Below are positions 40,786 to 49,282 of a DNA stretch of 64,000 nucleotides, in pieces (positions within the stretch are counted from its first letter, which is position 1; every line of letters starts with the position of its first letter). This DNA is from RGIG1681 sp964646345 (GTDB lineage: Bacteria > Bacillota > Clostridia > Christensenellales > UBA1242), in NCBI GenBank assembly GCA_964646345.1, contig CAZYDU010000002.1, positions 124,001-188,000 on the forward strand, in the 5' to 3' direction. A program made the translations under genes and the position numbers. A model generated the notes under the pieces. It saw nothing but the letters and a program-made list of their open reading frames with translations. It did not search any database and had not been told where the DNA came from.

Positions 40786-43700
40786 TTAAAGAACTTTAAT
40801 ATTATTTGCCCCAATAATGCTTGACACTTCCGCAACCAAGGCATTAGATGGTTCAACCGTTAATCCCAAAGGATAAAGTTTCTTATTAAACTGCACAAGC
40901 ACTGGACTGTCTCCAATATAAGCTGACATAATTTCACTTAAAGTATTAACTATTGTTTGATTAGTTATATCAAACTGCAGATAAACCTTTTTTGTTTTTA
41001 TCTGTTCTTGTTTTTCCGCCATAAATTCAGGTTTTGCTGAAATGGTTTCGGCTGGCTTAGCCTTTTCATCTAGATATGATATACCCTCAATCAAAATAAT
41101 AGGTTTTTCTCCAACACGAACTGAAATTTTGCCATTAATGTGCACTATTCTATCAGTTTCTAGTGTTGTACCGAATTTTTCATAGGTTTTTGGAAACATC
41201 ATACAATCAAATTCGCCATAGATATCTTCGATTGTAATTATCGCCATAGGTTTATTACCCTGCTTTGTCATGATTTTCTTAACTACTGAAACAATACCGC
41301 CACAATCAACTTGCATTCCATCTTTAATATCACTAACAAATTCATTTTGGTCAGATTCTTCAGTTTGAGTACCTTCATCATCTCCGTCCTGAATCATTGT
41401 GGAATTAAAGTTATAATTTACCATTTGTGACATATAAGCATCTAATGGGTTGCCTGAGATATAAATACCACAAACTTCCTTTTCTTTCTTGAGTTTTTCC
41501 ATATGTTCAAACTCATCAAGATTTGGATAATCAATTTTAATAGCATCGTCTGCACCCATCAAATCGCCAAACATTGAAAATTGACCAGCAAGTTTAGATT
41601 TTGCATCTTTTGTTGCCTGAGCCATAGCTTTTTCATAAACGGCAATGAGTTGACTACGTTTTTTACCAAAACAATCAAAAGCGCCAGCTGAGATAAAACC
41701 TTCAATCAAACGTTTGTTTAAGTTAAACTCTACAGTTCTTGTAAGAAAATTTTCAAGTGAAGTAAATTTACCATTTTCATCACGTTCTTTTATAATTTGA
41801 TCACAAATTCCGCCACCAATACCTTTGATAGCAGAAAGTCCAAATCTAATTGTCTCGCCTTTTACAGAAAATAGTGTTTTTGATTCATTAACATCAGGTG
41901 GCAAAATCGAAATATTAACAGACTTCGCATAAGCTAGATATTTTTTCAAATCATCTGATTTAGTAATACGGTTATTTAAGATAGCCGTTAAAAATTCAGG
42001 CTCGTAGTAATATTTTAACCATGCAGTTTGATAAGTTACATAAGAATATGCCGCAGCATGCGATTTGTTGAACGCATAAGAACCAAATTTTTCCATTTGG
42101 TCCCAAAGAGCATTTGCAACATCTTCAGGAACACCGTTTTTAACACAACCTTCAACCGCAGGCTTACCCAAAATAGATGGACAACCATGAACAAATACTT
42201 GTCTTTCCGCTTGCAAGTCCTTAAGTTTTTTCTTACCCATCATTTTACGAACTGCGTCCGCACGAGCAAGAGTGTAACCCGCCAAAACTTGAACAGTTTT
42301 CATAACTTGTTCTTGGTAAACAATAACACCATAAGTATAGTTCAATACCGGCTCAAGTCTTGGGTCAACATAAGTCACATCTTCAGGATTATGTTTATTG
42401 TGAACGAAAGTTGGAATAGTATCCATAGGTCCAGGTCTGTAAAGCGAAACACCCGCAACAATATCTTCAAGACATGTTGGCTTTAGTTCACGCATAAACT
42501 TCTGAAACCCGCCACTTTCAAGCTGAAATACCGCCGTTGTGTTGCCAGAAGCAAGCATTTTAAACACATCAGGGTCATCGTATGTATTAGTTTCAAAATC
42601 AACATCAATACCACGATTTTCTTTAATATATTGAATTGCAAATTTAATATCGGACAAGTTGCATAGACCCAAAAAGTCCATTTTCAAATGTCCCAAATGC
42701 TCCATTTGACCACCATTGTATTGTGTGGTTAACTCATCGCCAGAACGTGACAAAGGAACATAATCATCGAGTGGTCCACGACCAATAATAACACCACAAG
42801 GGTGAACCGAAGTCTGCCTTGGCATATCTTCAAGTTTTATCGCAATATCCACAACCTGCTTTAATTGCGGACTATTGTTATAAAGCTCAATTAATTCTGG
42901 AACTGCATAATCAACACCATAATCTTTATCATTAGGTTTTGCTTCATAAAACCCGAATGCTTTTTTCAAAATAAATGGCCTTTTTATCGTATTTGGTATG
43001 GCTTTTGTAATTTTATCAGTTTCACTATAAGGAACTTTCAAAACACGTCCAACGTCTTTTATTGCGTTTTTAGCCGCCATCATACCAAGTGAAATAATCT
43101 TTATAACACGATCAGAACCATATTTCCTTCTAACATAATCAATAACGTCCTGACGTCTAGAATCTTCAAAGTCAACGTCAAAGTCAGGCGCAGATACACG
43201 GTCGGGGTTTAAAAATCTTTCAAAGAAAAGTCCAAATCTAAGTGGGTCAAGTTGAGTAATTCCAAGAAGATACGCTATAACAGAACCTGCACCAGAACCT
43301 CTGCCAGGCCCAACTGAAATTCCCATTTTTCTCGCAGCATTAATATAATCCCAAACAATTAAATAATACTCAATAAATCCCATTCTTTCGATTACACCAA
43401 GCTCATACTCAATTCGGTCTGTAAGTTCTTTTGTAACAACTGGATAGTGCTTTTTTATACCTTGGTCAATAAGTTTTAAGATAAATCCTTTAGGTTCGTC
43501 CCCTGTTTCGGGAATATATCTGGGGAAAAGATAATGCCCATACTCAAAGTTATAGTTACATTTATCCATAATCTCTAAGGTATTAGCCAAACTTTCTTCT
43601 TCAAAAAGTTTTTGCATTTCTTCATAGGTTTTAAAGTAAAATTCTTCGGTATCAAAACGCATTCTATCGGGGTCATCATAGGTTTTTCGCATGTTAACAC

Positions 43701-44535
43701 ACATCAGAATATCTTGACTCATTGCGTCTTCTTTATTTAGGTAATGCACGTCATTTGTTGCAACGGTTTTTACCCCTATCTTTTTTGCTAAAGCATAAAG
43801 TTTTGGCAAAACATATTTTTCTTCTTTCAACCCATGGTCTTGAACTTCGATATAAAAATCCCCAGGAGCAAACATATCACGAAGTTTAATTGCATCTTTT
43901 TCAGCTTCTTCATCTTGATTGTTAAGCAAAAATTGAGGAATAGTACCTGCAATACAAGCCGATAAACACACAAGTCCTTCACTATGTTCAGCTAAAAGTT
44001 TGTAATCTATTCTTGGTTTAAAGTAAAATCCATCACGAAAAGCTATAGCATTAAGCTTAGAAATATTTTCATAGCCTTTTTCGTTTTTAACGAGCAATAT
44101 TAAGTGATTAAGCCTTTCACGCCCATCTTTTTTCGTGTGGTCTGGACAAACATAAAATTCACAACCCATTATTGGTTTAACAATAGGTTTGCCATGTTCT
44201 TTGTAATAAGCTTCATCAAGCGAAACACAAGCATCAAAAAAAGTTACAGCACCATACATATTTCCATGGTCAGTTACAGCAACTGCACGCATACCAAGTT
44301 CTTTTGCACGTTTAACTAAGCTATCAATTCTTGTTGCACCATCAAGAAGCGAATATTCAGAGTGCAAATGCAAATGAACAAAACCCTTTTCATCAATAAA
44401 TGAACGCATTGCCTGCTTTGGTCTGTGAACATTCATTTTCTTTCTAAGTTCTGCAACCCAAACTTTTTTCTTCTCGCCTTCTTGTTTAAATTTATAGCCG
44501 TTTGTTTGTTTCCAAAGTAAAGGTGAAAGTTTCAT
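40786..44535 (-). CDS. dnaE: DNA polymerase III subunit alpha
   Basis: The replicative C-family polymerase. The PHP domain starts at VHLHLHSEYSLLDG with AVTDHGNMYG; the catalytic core has GPGRGSGAGSVIAYLLGI and the acidic PDFDVDFEDSRR, with MDFLGL carrying the third carboxylate; then the beta-clamp and OB-fold region (EDIYGEFDCMMFP). 1249 residues is normal for DnaE; PolC is not present in this window. The N-terminus extends about 50 residues before the PHP motif, and the ATG overlaps the whiA stop (TAATG), so I keep the longer start. Confidence 0.96.
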   Translation of the reverse strand: MKLSPLLWKQTNGYKFKQEGEKKKVWVAELRKKMNVHRPKQAMRSFIDEKGFVHLHLHSEYSLLDGATRIDSLVKRAKELGMRAVAVTDHGNMYGAVTFFDACVSLDEAYYKEHGKPIVKPIMGCEFYVCPDHTKKDGRERLNHLILLVKNEKGYENISKLNAIAFRDGFYFKPRIDYKLLAEHSEGLVCLSACIAGTIPQFLLNNQDEEAEKDAIKLRDMFAPGDFYIEVQDHGLKEEKYVLPKLYALAKKIGVKTVATNDVHYLNKEDAMSQDILMCVNMRKTYDDPDRMRFDTEEFYFKTYEEMQKLFEEESLANTLEIMDKCNYNFEYGHYLFPRYIPETGDEPKGFILKLIDQGIKKHYPVVTKELTDRIEYELGVIERMGFIEYYLIVWDYINAARKMGISVGPGRGSGAGSVIAYLLGITQLDPLRFGLFFERFLNPDRVSAPDFDVDFEDSRRQDVIDYVRRKYGSDRVIKIISLGMMAAKNAIKDVGRVLKVPYSETDKITKAIPNTIKRPFILKKAFGFYEAKPNDKDYGVDYAVPELIELYNNSPQLKQVVDIAIKLEDMPRQTSVHPCGVIIGRGPLDDYVPLSRSGDELTTQYNGGQMEHLGHLKMDFLGLCNLSDIKFAIQYIKENRGIDVDFETNTYDDPDVFKMLASGNTTAVFQLESGGFQKFMRELKPTCLEDIVAGVSLYRPGPMDTIPTFVHNKHNPEDVTYVDPRLEPVLNYTYGVIVYQEQVMKTVQVLAGYTLARADAVRKMMGKKKLKDLQAERQVFVHGCPSILGKPAVEGCVKNGVPEDVANALWDQMEKFGSYAFNKSHAAAYSYVTYQTAWLKYYYEPEFLTAILNNRITKSDDLKKYLAYAKSVNISILPPDVNESKTLFSVKGETIRFGLSAIKGIGGGICDQIIKERDENGKFTSLENFLTRTVEFNLNKRLIEGFISAGAFDCFGKKRSQLIAVYEKAMAQATKDAKSKLAGQFSMFGDLMGADDAIKIDYPNLDEFEHMEKLKKEKEVCGIYISGNPLDAYMSQMVNYNFNSTMIQDGDDEGTQTEESDQNEFVSDIKDGMQVDCGGIVSVVKKIMTKQGNKPMAIITIEDIYGEFDCMMFPKTYEKFGTTLETDRIVHINGKISVRVGEKPIILIEGISYLDEKAKPAETISAKPEFMAEKQEQIKTKKVYLQFDITNQTIVNTLSEIMSAYIGDSPVLVQFNKKLYPLGLTVEPSNALVAEVSSIIGANNIKVL

Positions 44536-45497
44536 TAATCTTTATCCCCCAATTCGTTAGATAGTTTTATAAGTTTATCAAATCTTTGAGCAAGTGCCCC
44601 ACGACTTATTTTAGTTTCCATTAATGAAATCAAATCATTTAATGACGCTTCGGGATTTGATAGCCTTAAAAGTGCAGTTTCATTCAAAGTATCAGGCAAA
44701 TTCTCAAGTCCAATCGTGTTTTTAATAATTTCAATGGCCTTAATTTGTTTTATTGACGCATTAACGGTTTTATCAAGATTAGCAGAAATACAATTAACCT
44801 GCCTATTCATCAAATTATTCATATCTCTATCAACTTTTTTATTCATAAGTTCTAAAACTGTTTTATTTGCACCAAAAAGACCCAATGCATCACAAATAAG
44901 TTCACTGTTTTTCAAATACACAATAAATTCTTCGCCACGTTCAACCATTTTTGGAAAAATATCAAAATTAGAAAAAATTTCACTAGTTAAATCCGCCTGT
45001 GCTTTTGTTTGCAAATTAATCTCAAAATGATATCCATAGGTTTTCTTTTCAGATGTTTCACAAGGAACACTCAAGCTTCCAGAGCCCAAAAATAAACCAG
45101 TTAGAAATGCTTTCATCTCATTTTCATTCTTTAAAAATGATTTATCCCCAAGGTCGGATATTTCAGTCAAACCATCATCGCTAGTATAAATAATCCCCAA
45201 AGTTTTCAAGATATTTTCAGCCTGATTCTTTGGATTTAGTTCAAATCTCTCACGAGTTTTAAATGACCTAACAACCCTAGTAATTTCAAACTCCGCATCG
45301 GAAAATTCTTTTTCTAGCAGATTTTTAGCAAAATCAACAACTTCCATTAAATCACTAGAAATTGAGAAACTTACCCCACCTTTTGAAACAATCAAACTTC
45401 CACAAGAAATAAAAATGCCTTGCAAAATAGATTTACTTTGCAATTTATACAAATTTTTTTTTAATATTTCTTGCTTTATGTTTGATGATAATGACAT
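44535..45497 (-). CDS. whiA: WhiA family regulator
   Basis: WhiA has a degenerate homing-endonuclease-like core and a C-terminal helix-turn-helix, and affects division and chromosome segregation in Gram-positives. Visible parts are ILQGIFISCGSLI, AFLTGLFLGSGSLSVP and YGYHFEINLQ in the LAGLIDADG-like core, and NETALLRLSNPEASLNDLI before KISRGALAQRFDKL (the HTH). The ATG at 45495-45497 has GGAGAG upstream; the TTG five codons earlier is not used. It is usually followed by other genes; here dnaE overlaps it. Confidence 0.93.
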   Translation of the reverse strand: MSLSSNIKQEILKKNLYKLQSKSILQGIFISCGSLIVSKGGVSFSISSDLMEVVDFAKNLLEKEFSDAEFEITRVVRSFKTRERFELNPKNQAENILKTLGIIYTSDDGLTEISDLGDKSFLKNENEMKAFLTGLFLGSGSLSVPCETSEKKTYGYHFEINLQTKAQADLTSEIFSNFDIFPKMVERGEEFIVYLKNSELICDALGLFGANKTVLELMNKKVDRDMNNLMNRQVNCISANLDKTVNASIKQIKAIEIIKNTIGLENLPDTLNETALLRLSNPEASLNDLISLMETKISRGALAQRFDKLIKLSNELGDKD

Positions 45498-45517
45498 AAA
45501 CTCTCCTTGCAATTTCT

Positions 45518-45546
45518 ATTATACTTGGTTTTAAAGTTTTCTTCAA
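45518..45546 (-). promoter_or_regulatory. Promoter of whiA
   Basis: TTGAAG (45541-45546), 17-nt spacer, TATAAT (45518-45523), with the ATG 20 bases after the -10. Confidence 0.7.
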
Positions 45547-45578
45547 TAAAAAAATGTCAAATCACTGACATTTTTTTG
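45547..45578 (-). terminator. Terminator between the PHP gene and whiA
   Basis: AAAAAAATGTCA pairs with TGACATTTTTTT around AATCAC. It makes whiA a separate transcript from murB/PHP. Confidence 0.9.
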
Positions 45579-45617
45579 TTTAGTATAAAGTTTTATATAA
45601 ATAAAATTTATGTGTAA

Positions 45618-47198
45618 TTACTTTTTCTCGCCATCAAGCAAATCACTAACCGTGATAAATGCTCCACCACGTTTAGCTGATTTTTTTACATTTTGAGATA
45701 GTTTGCTAGGCATTTCGTTAGTTTCTGATTGTTTTGGTGTCTCAATTTGCTTAGATAGATTTGTTTGTGTAATTGACCCCATAAAATTCTCAGGAGAAAC
45801 TTTTTGGGTATTGTTATTTTCTGTCAAATTCTCATTATTTTGTGATACAACAGCTGAATTTTGCTTATCATTTTTCACAATAGTAGTTCTTTCAGTCGAA
45901 GATGAACCAGCCATCAAATTTCTAAGATTTTGCATATCAGTTTGATTTAAATTTGATGAATTTAATTGTTCGTAAGCCGACAATCCATTATCAACACGAA
46001 CATTTGATTTTAAATCATTAACATTAATTTCTGGTTTAGTTTCTTCCGTTTCAGTTTGCTTTATAACAGAGTTAATTGCTTGGAATTTATCAGCAAATCC
46101 ATCTTGCATAAGTGGGTGATTATCATCAAAACTAAACTGAACATCATCTTGTTCATTTTGTTCAAATTCTTCCACAACATTGTCATTTTCTCTACGAATA
46201 CTATTGAATTTATTTTCTTTTATGTAATCCCCAGCTTGTCCAAGCAAATCTTCATCAAAAACATTTTTAGCATAAAATTCATCAACGGTCTCTTTTTTGT
46301 AAGGTTCATAATGCAAACCTTTTTCTCTTGCGATTTCACTTAGTTTTTGTTCCATTTCATCAGACAACTTGCCAGTAATTTCAGTTTGTTCCCTTCTTTC
46401 AATCTCCGTTTCTTTTTTCTTTTTAGTGCTTTCTAATTGCTCGTAAACTGACTTATAAATTGTGTATGCTCTGTCTTGTTCTGATTTTTCTTCTTCCGTA
46501 AACTCAATATTTGCAACACGTTCTGATGGAATATTGTATTTTTTTATATATTCCATAGCCTTGTCAACATCGCCAACCTTTTTTCTTTCATGTGCATCAG
46601 ATGAAATTACAAACAAACAACCACTATCAAGCAAATCATTCATTTGTTTTTCAGTCCATTTTGTATGTCTATTGTTAATTTCAACCAATGTTCCACGTTC
46701 ATAGCATACCTTACCAATCTCATACAAATCTGTAGTTAGCACCGAATCCAAATGAGACACAATGGTGACTGGATATTTTTTTATTGCATTAATAAAAGCA
46801 TTTGTGCATTTCTGCTTTGCTTCAGCTGTTTTTTTAGTTTTACCAAAAAAATTAGCAAAATCCGTAAAAGTCATTCTATGATAACCAACAATCAAAATAT
46901 CAAGCATAGACAAAGTTTCATTATCAATATCAATAGTTCCATCTTCGCTTATAATATCAGCTTCAACACCAAGCAAAACCTTTGTTTTTGACCATTCATT
47001 GATTTCATCAACAATCTTTCTAGCTTCCTTAATTTTTTGCTTACTCGTTCTAAAGAAATGAGCATAACCATGGTCGGTTATACCAATTTCAACAAGCCCA
47101 ATTTCATTAGCTTCAATAGCCATTTCTTCAATACTATTTTTACCATGTCCAAATCTGCTATTTTTTGAGTGTGTGTGAAGATCTGCAATAAGTTTCAT
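45618..47198 (-). CDS. PHP-domain phosphoesterase with a long C-terminal extension
   Basis: Residues 1-235 are a PHP metal-dependent phosphatase domain: ADLHTHSKNSRFGHG, GITDHGY, GVEADI, VSHLDSV, VEINNRH and SSDAHERKK supply the metal ligands. The remaining 290 residues are Gln/Asn/Glu-rich and look disordered, with a charged coil at about 245-295, ending in a short basic-hydrophobic motif (KRGGAFITVSDLLDG). Normal family members lack this tail. The ATG at 47196-47198 has AGGTGA upstream and lies 41 bases inside murB. Substrate is unknown; a histidinol-phosphatase-type or nucleic-acid phosphate is possible. Confidence 0.85.
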   Translation of the reverse strand: MKLIADLHTHSKNSRFGHGKNSIEEMAIEANEIGLVEIGITDHGYAHFFRTSKQKIKEARKIVDEINEWSKTKVLLGVEADIISEDGTIDIDNETLSMLDILIVGYHRMTFTDFANFFGKTKKTAEAKQKCTNAFINAIKKYPVTIVSHLDSVLTTDLYEIGKVCYERGTLVEINNRHTKWTEKQMNDLLDSGCLFVISSDAHERKKVGDVDKAMEYIKKYNIPSERVANIEFTEEEKSEQDRAYTIYKSVYEQLESTKKKKETEIERREQTEITGKLSDEMEQKLSEIAREKGLHYEPYKKETVDEFYAKNVFDEDLLGQAGDYIKENKFNSIRRENDNVVEEFEQNEQDDVQFSFDDNHPLMQDGFADKFQAINSVIKQTETEETKPEINVNDLKSNVRVDNGLSAYEQLNSSNLNQTDMQNLRNLMAGSSSTERTTIVKNDKQNSAVVSQNNENLTENNNTQKVSPENFMGSITQTNLSKQIETPKQSETNEMPSKLSQNVKKSAKRGGAFITVSDLLDGEKK

Positions 47199-48084
47199 AA
47201 CTATCACCTACTTTTTCTATTTCCGAAACAAGTGACAAACCAAACTGCTCACAAACCTTTTTTTCAACAATATTCTGAAGTTCCAAAAAATCCTTACAAT
47301 TCCCTTGTTTTTCATTAACAAAGAAATTAGCATGCTTTCTCGAAACATAAATACCGCCAACTTGTAGATTCTTTAATCCCGCTCTTTCAATATAAAATCC
47401 AGCGGATTTTCCATTGATTTTTCGATAAACTGAACCTAAAGAAAACCCATTTGGTTGCATCACAGCACGTTTGTACGTATATTCGTTACATAGTTTAATT
47501 ATATCATACTCATTTTTGTTTTCAAACAAAAATGAAGCGGTTAATAAAACAATTCCCTTTAAATTAGAAAAATGATAACCAAACTTGATATCTTTTGCTG
47601 GTATCTCAACCACCTTCCCATCACAAAAAGCACTCAAGCTCAAAAGCCTTGACGAAATTGGATTTCCGTAAGCCCCTGCATTATTAAATATCGCACCGCC
47701 AATGGTTGCAGGAATGCCAATTAATTCTTCAATGCCACCGAGTCTGTTTCTTTTTAAAATTTCAATAACTCTTGAAACTTGCATACCAGCAGAAACCGTT
47801 ACCTTATTTCCTTCAATTCTATATTCATCTTTCATTTTATTTGTAAAAACAATCGGAAAGCTTATAGTATTTGTAAACAACAAATTGCTTGTATTTCCCA
47901 CAACCTTGTATTCATATTTTTGTCTAAATAAAAACTTAACAACAGAACTTAATTCCCTAACATTTTTTGGAAATATTGCCATTCGAATAATTTGTCCAAT
48001 TCTGATAGTTGATATCTCGACTACATCAAAATTCTCAACAAAATCTATTTTAGATTGAACCAACATTTGCTTTAATTTATCCAC
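47158..48084 (-). CDS. murB: UDP-N-acetylenolpyruvoylglucosamine reductase
   Basis: MurB reduces UDP-GlcNAc-enolpyruvate to UDP-MurNAc with FAD and NADPH. Motifs are GIPATIGGAIFNNAGAYG for FAD, GSVYRKINGKSAGFYIERAGL with the catalytic Ser, and VSRKHANFFVN. The GTG at 48082-48084 is chosen as start because GGAG lies 6 nt before it; an in-frame ATG 10 codons earlier has no Shine-Dalgarno site and that segment is unlike the family start. It overlaps the PHP gene. In many Bacillota rapZ and yvcK follow murB before whiA; here they are absent. Confidence 0.92.
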   Translation of the reverse strand: MDKLKQMLVQSKIDFVENFDVVEISTIRIGQIIRMAIFPKNVRELSSVVKFLFRQKYEYKVVGNTSNLLFTNTISFPIVFTNKMKDEYRIEGNKVTVSAGMQVSRVIEILKRNRLGGIEELIGIPATIGGAIFNNAGAYGNPISSRLLSLSAFCDGKVVEIPAKDIKFGYHFSNLKGIVLLTASFLFENKNEYDIIKLCNEYTYKRAVMQPNGFSLGSVYRKINGKSAGFYIERAGLKNLQVGGIYVSRKHANFFVNEKQGNCKDFLELQNIVEKKVCEQFGLSLVSEIEKVGDSYETYCRSSHTLKK

Positions 48085-48130
48085 AAAACTCTCCGTTTTT
48101 AAGTATTTGTCCATTCAATCTTAAATTTTA

Positions 48131-49213
48131 CTAAAATACAGTTTCAAGCTCTAAATCGCTGAAATTTTCAGGTATTATGTCTCGCATAACACTATCATTT
48201 GATAGTTCTAACCCGCCAATAACAGAAGTCAAACCAATACCATCTATATCCTTTTGATTTTCCATATCAACCATAAAAAGAGCAAACTTTTCAGCTAACA
48301 TATTTCGAACTTCATTTCCTTTTTTTGTTACGAAAGCATATTGCACCAAATCAGTCCATTGGTTAAGTGGAAGATAAATCACATCACTAACCTTTCCTTT
48401 TTCTTCCCTTGATTTCATTCTACAAACATCTCGATGCGTACCGAGCAAAATCGTTGTTTCATTTGCAAGAAATGAACAATATGCACTATAACCGGTTTTT
48501 GATATATTTTCTTCATTTTCTTTTTCGATAAGTTGAACAGACCTTGCTTTATTGTATGCATTTAAACTATTTTTTGGCATTAAATATGCCCCAGTACCAA
48601 AGCCCAACGAAATTGATTTTTTCACTTGCTTTCCAGATTTATATTCAAACCCAGAATCATAAACTATTTCATTTAACCTGACACTATCCGCATTAATACC
48701 AGCCTTTTCAATCTTAGACTTCGTGGAAATTAAACAATAAAAACCCACACACCATGCAAGAGCATAAAGTTCTTCATTTATCTTTCCCGCATTCAAAAAC
48801 ACATCAGCAACATCACTTGCTATATTTTCATAGGGCTTTATGTAGGTTTTTATTAGTTCAGAAACACCATAAGAACATGAAAACACATCAGGAATTTCCC
48901 CTTCTGCAAGCAAGTTTTGACATTCGCCTTGCGTGAGATTTCGAATAACCACATAAGTTCCCTTGTTTTCCTTTTGAAATTTCTGTGCCACTTTTTCAAT
49001 ATACGACACTTTGTTAACTGAGCCACTTTCGAAAGTATCAATGTTCCAAACTTCAATTATACCTTGATATTCACTTTTTTTCCCAATGAAAGTGCTATAA
49101 ATCAAACTTAAATCATCTCCAACTAAAAACGTTAAAAATGGAGTAACAAAAACTAAAACCAGTGCTAAAAACAAAATACTAACTCTAAATACAACGCTCT
49201 TTATTTTTTTCAT
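48131..49213 (-). CDS. Membrane-anchored extracellular solute-binding-like protein
   Basis: One N-terminal hydrophobic helix (about 8-31) without a lipobox, then a family 1 type solute-binding fold: EVWNIDTFESGSVNKVSYI, KFQKENKGTYVVI, EIPDVFSCSYGV, LPLNQWTDLVQYAF and a C-terminal helix region. No transporter permease or ATPase gene is next to it, so it may serve an importer elsewhere or act as a sensor. Its ATG has no ribosome-binding site; TAAAAT lies 6 nt before it. A degenerate copy of the palindromic repeat lies in its last codons. Confidence 0.78.
   Translation of the reverse strand: MKKIKSVVFRVSILFLALVLVFVTPFLTFLVGDDLSLIYSTFIGKKSEYQGIIEVWNIDTFESGSVNKVSYIEKVAQKFQKENKGTYVVIRNLTQGECQNLLAEGEIPDVFSCSYGVSELIKTYIKPYENIASDVADVFLNAGKINEELYALAWCVGFYCLISTKSKIEKAGINADSVRLNEIVYDSGFEYKSGKQVKKSISLGFGTGAYLMPKNSLNAYNKARSVQLIEKENEENISKTGYSAYCSFLANETTILLGTHRDVCRMKSREEKGKVSDVIYLPLNQWTDLVQYAFVTKKGNEVRNMLAEKFALFMVDMENQKDIDGIGLTSVIGGLELSNDSVMRDIIPENFSDLELETVF
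48170..48193 (-). repeat. Palindrome-family-like sequence inside a coding end
   Basis: GGTATTATG-TCTCG-CATAACAC resembles the dispersed palindrome with mismatches and encodes VMRDIIP at the end of the gene. May be chance. Confidence 0.3.
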
Positions 49214-49249
49214 TGATAAATTTTATGCTTTAAAAGTTTTTGCTATGAA

Positions 49250-49281
49250 AAAAACCAAGAAGCATTCTTCTTGATTTTTTT
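49250..49281 (-). terminator. Terminator of uvrC
   Basis: CCAAGAAG pairs with CTTCTTG around CATT, with T-runs on both sides. Confidence 0.82.
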
Positions 49282-49282
49282 A

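Noticed and set aside
40786..44535. dnaE as PolC
   Set aside because: The PHP domain is N-terminal and uninterrupted and there is no exonuclease insertion, which is DnaE rather than PolC.
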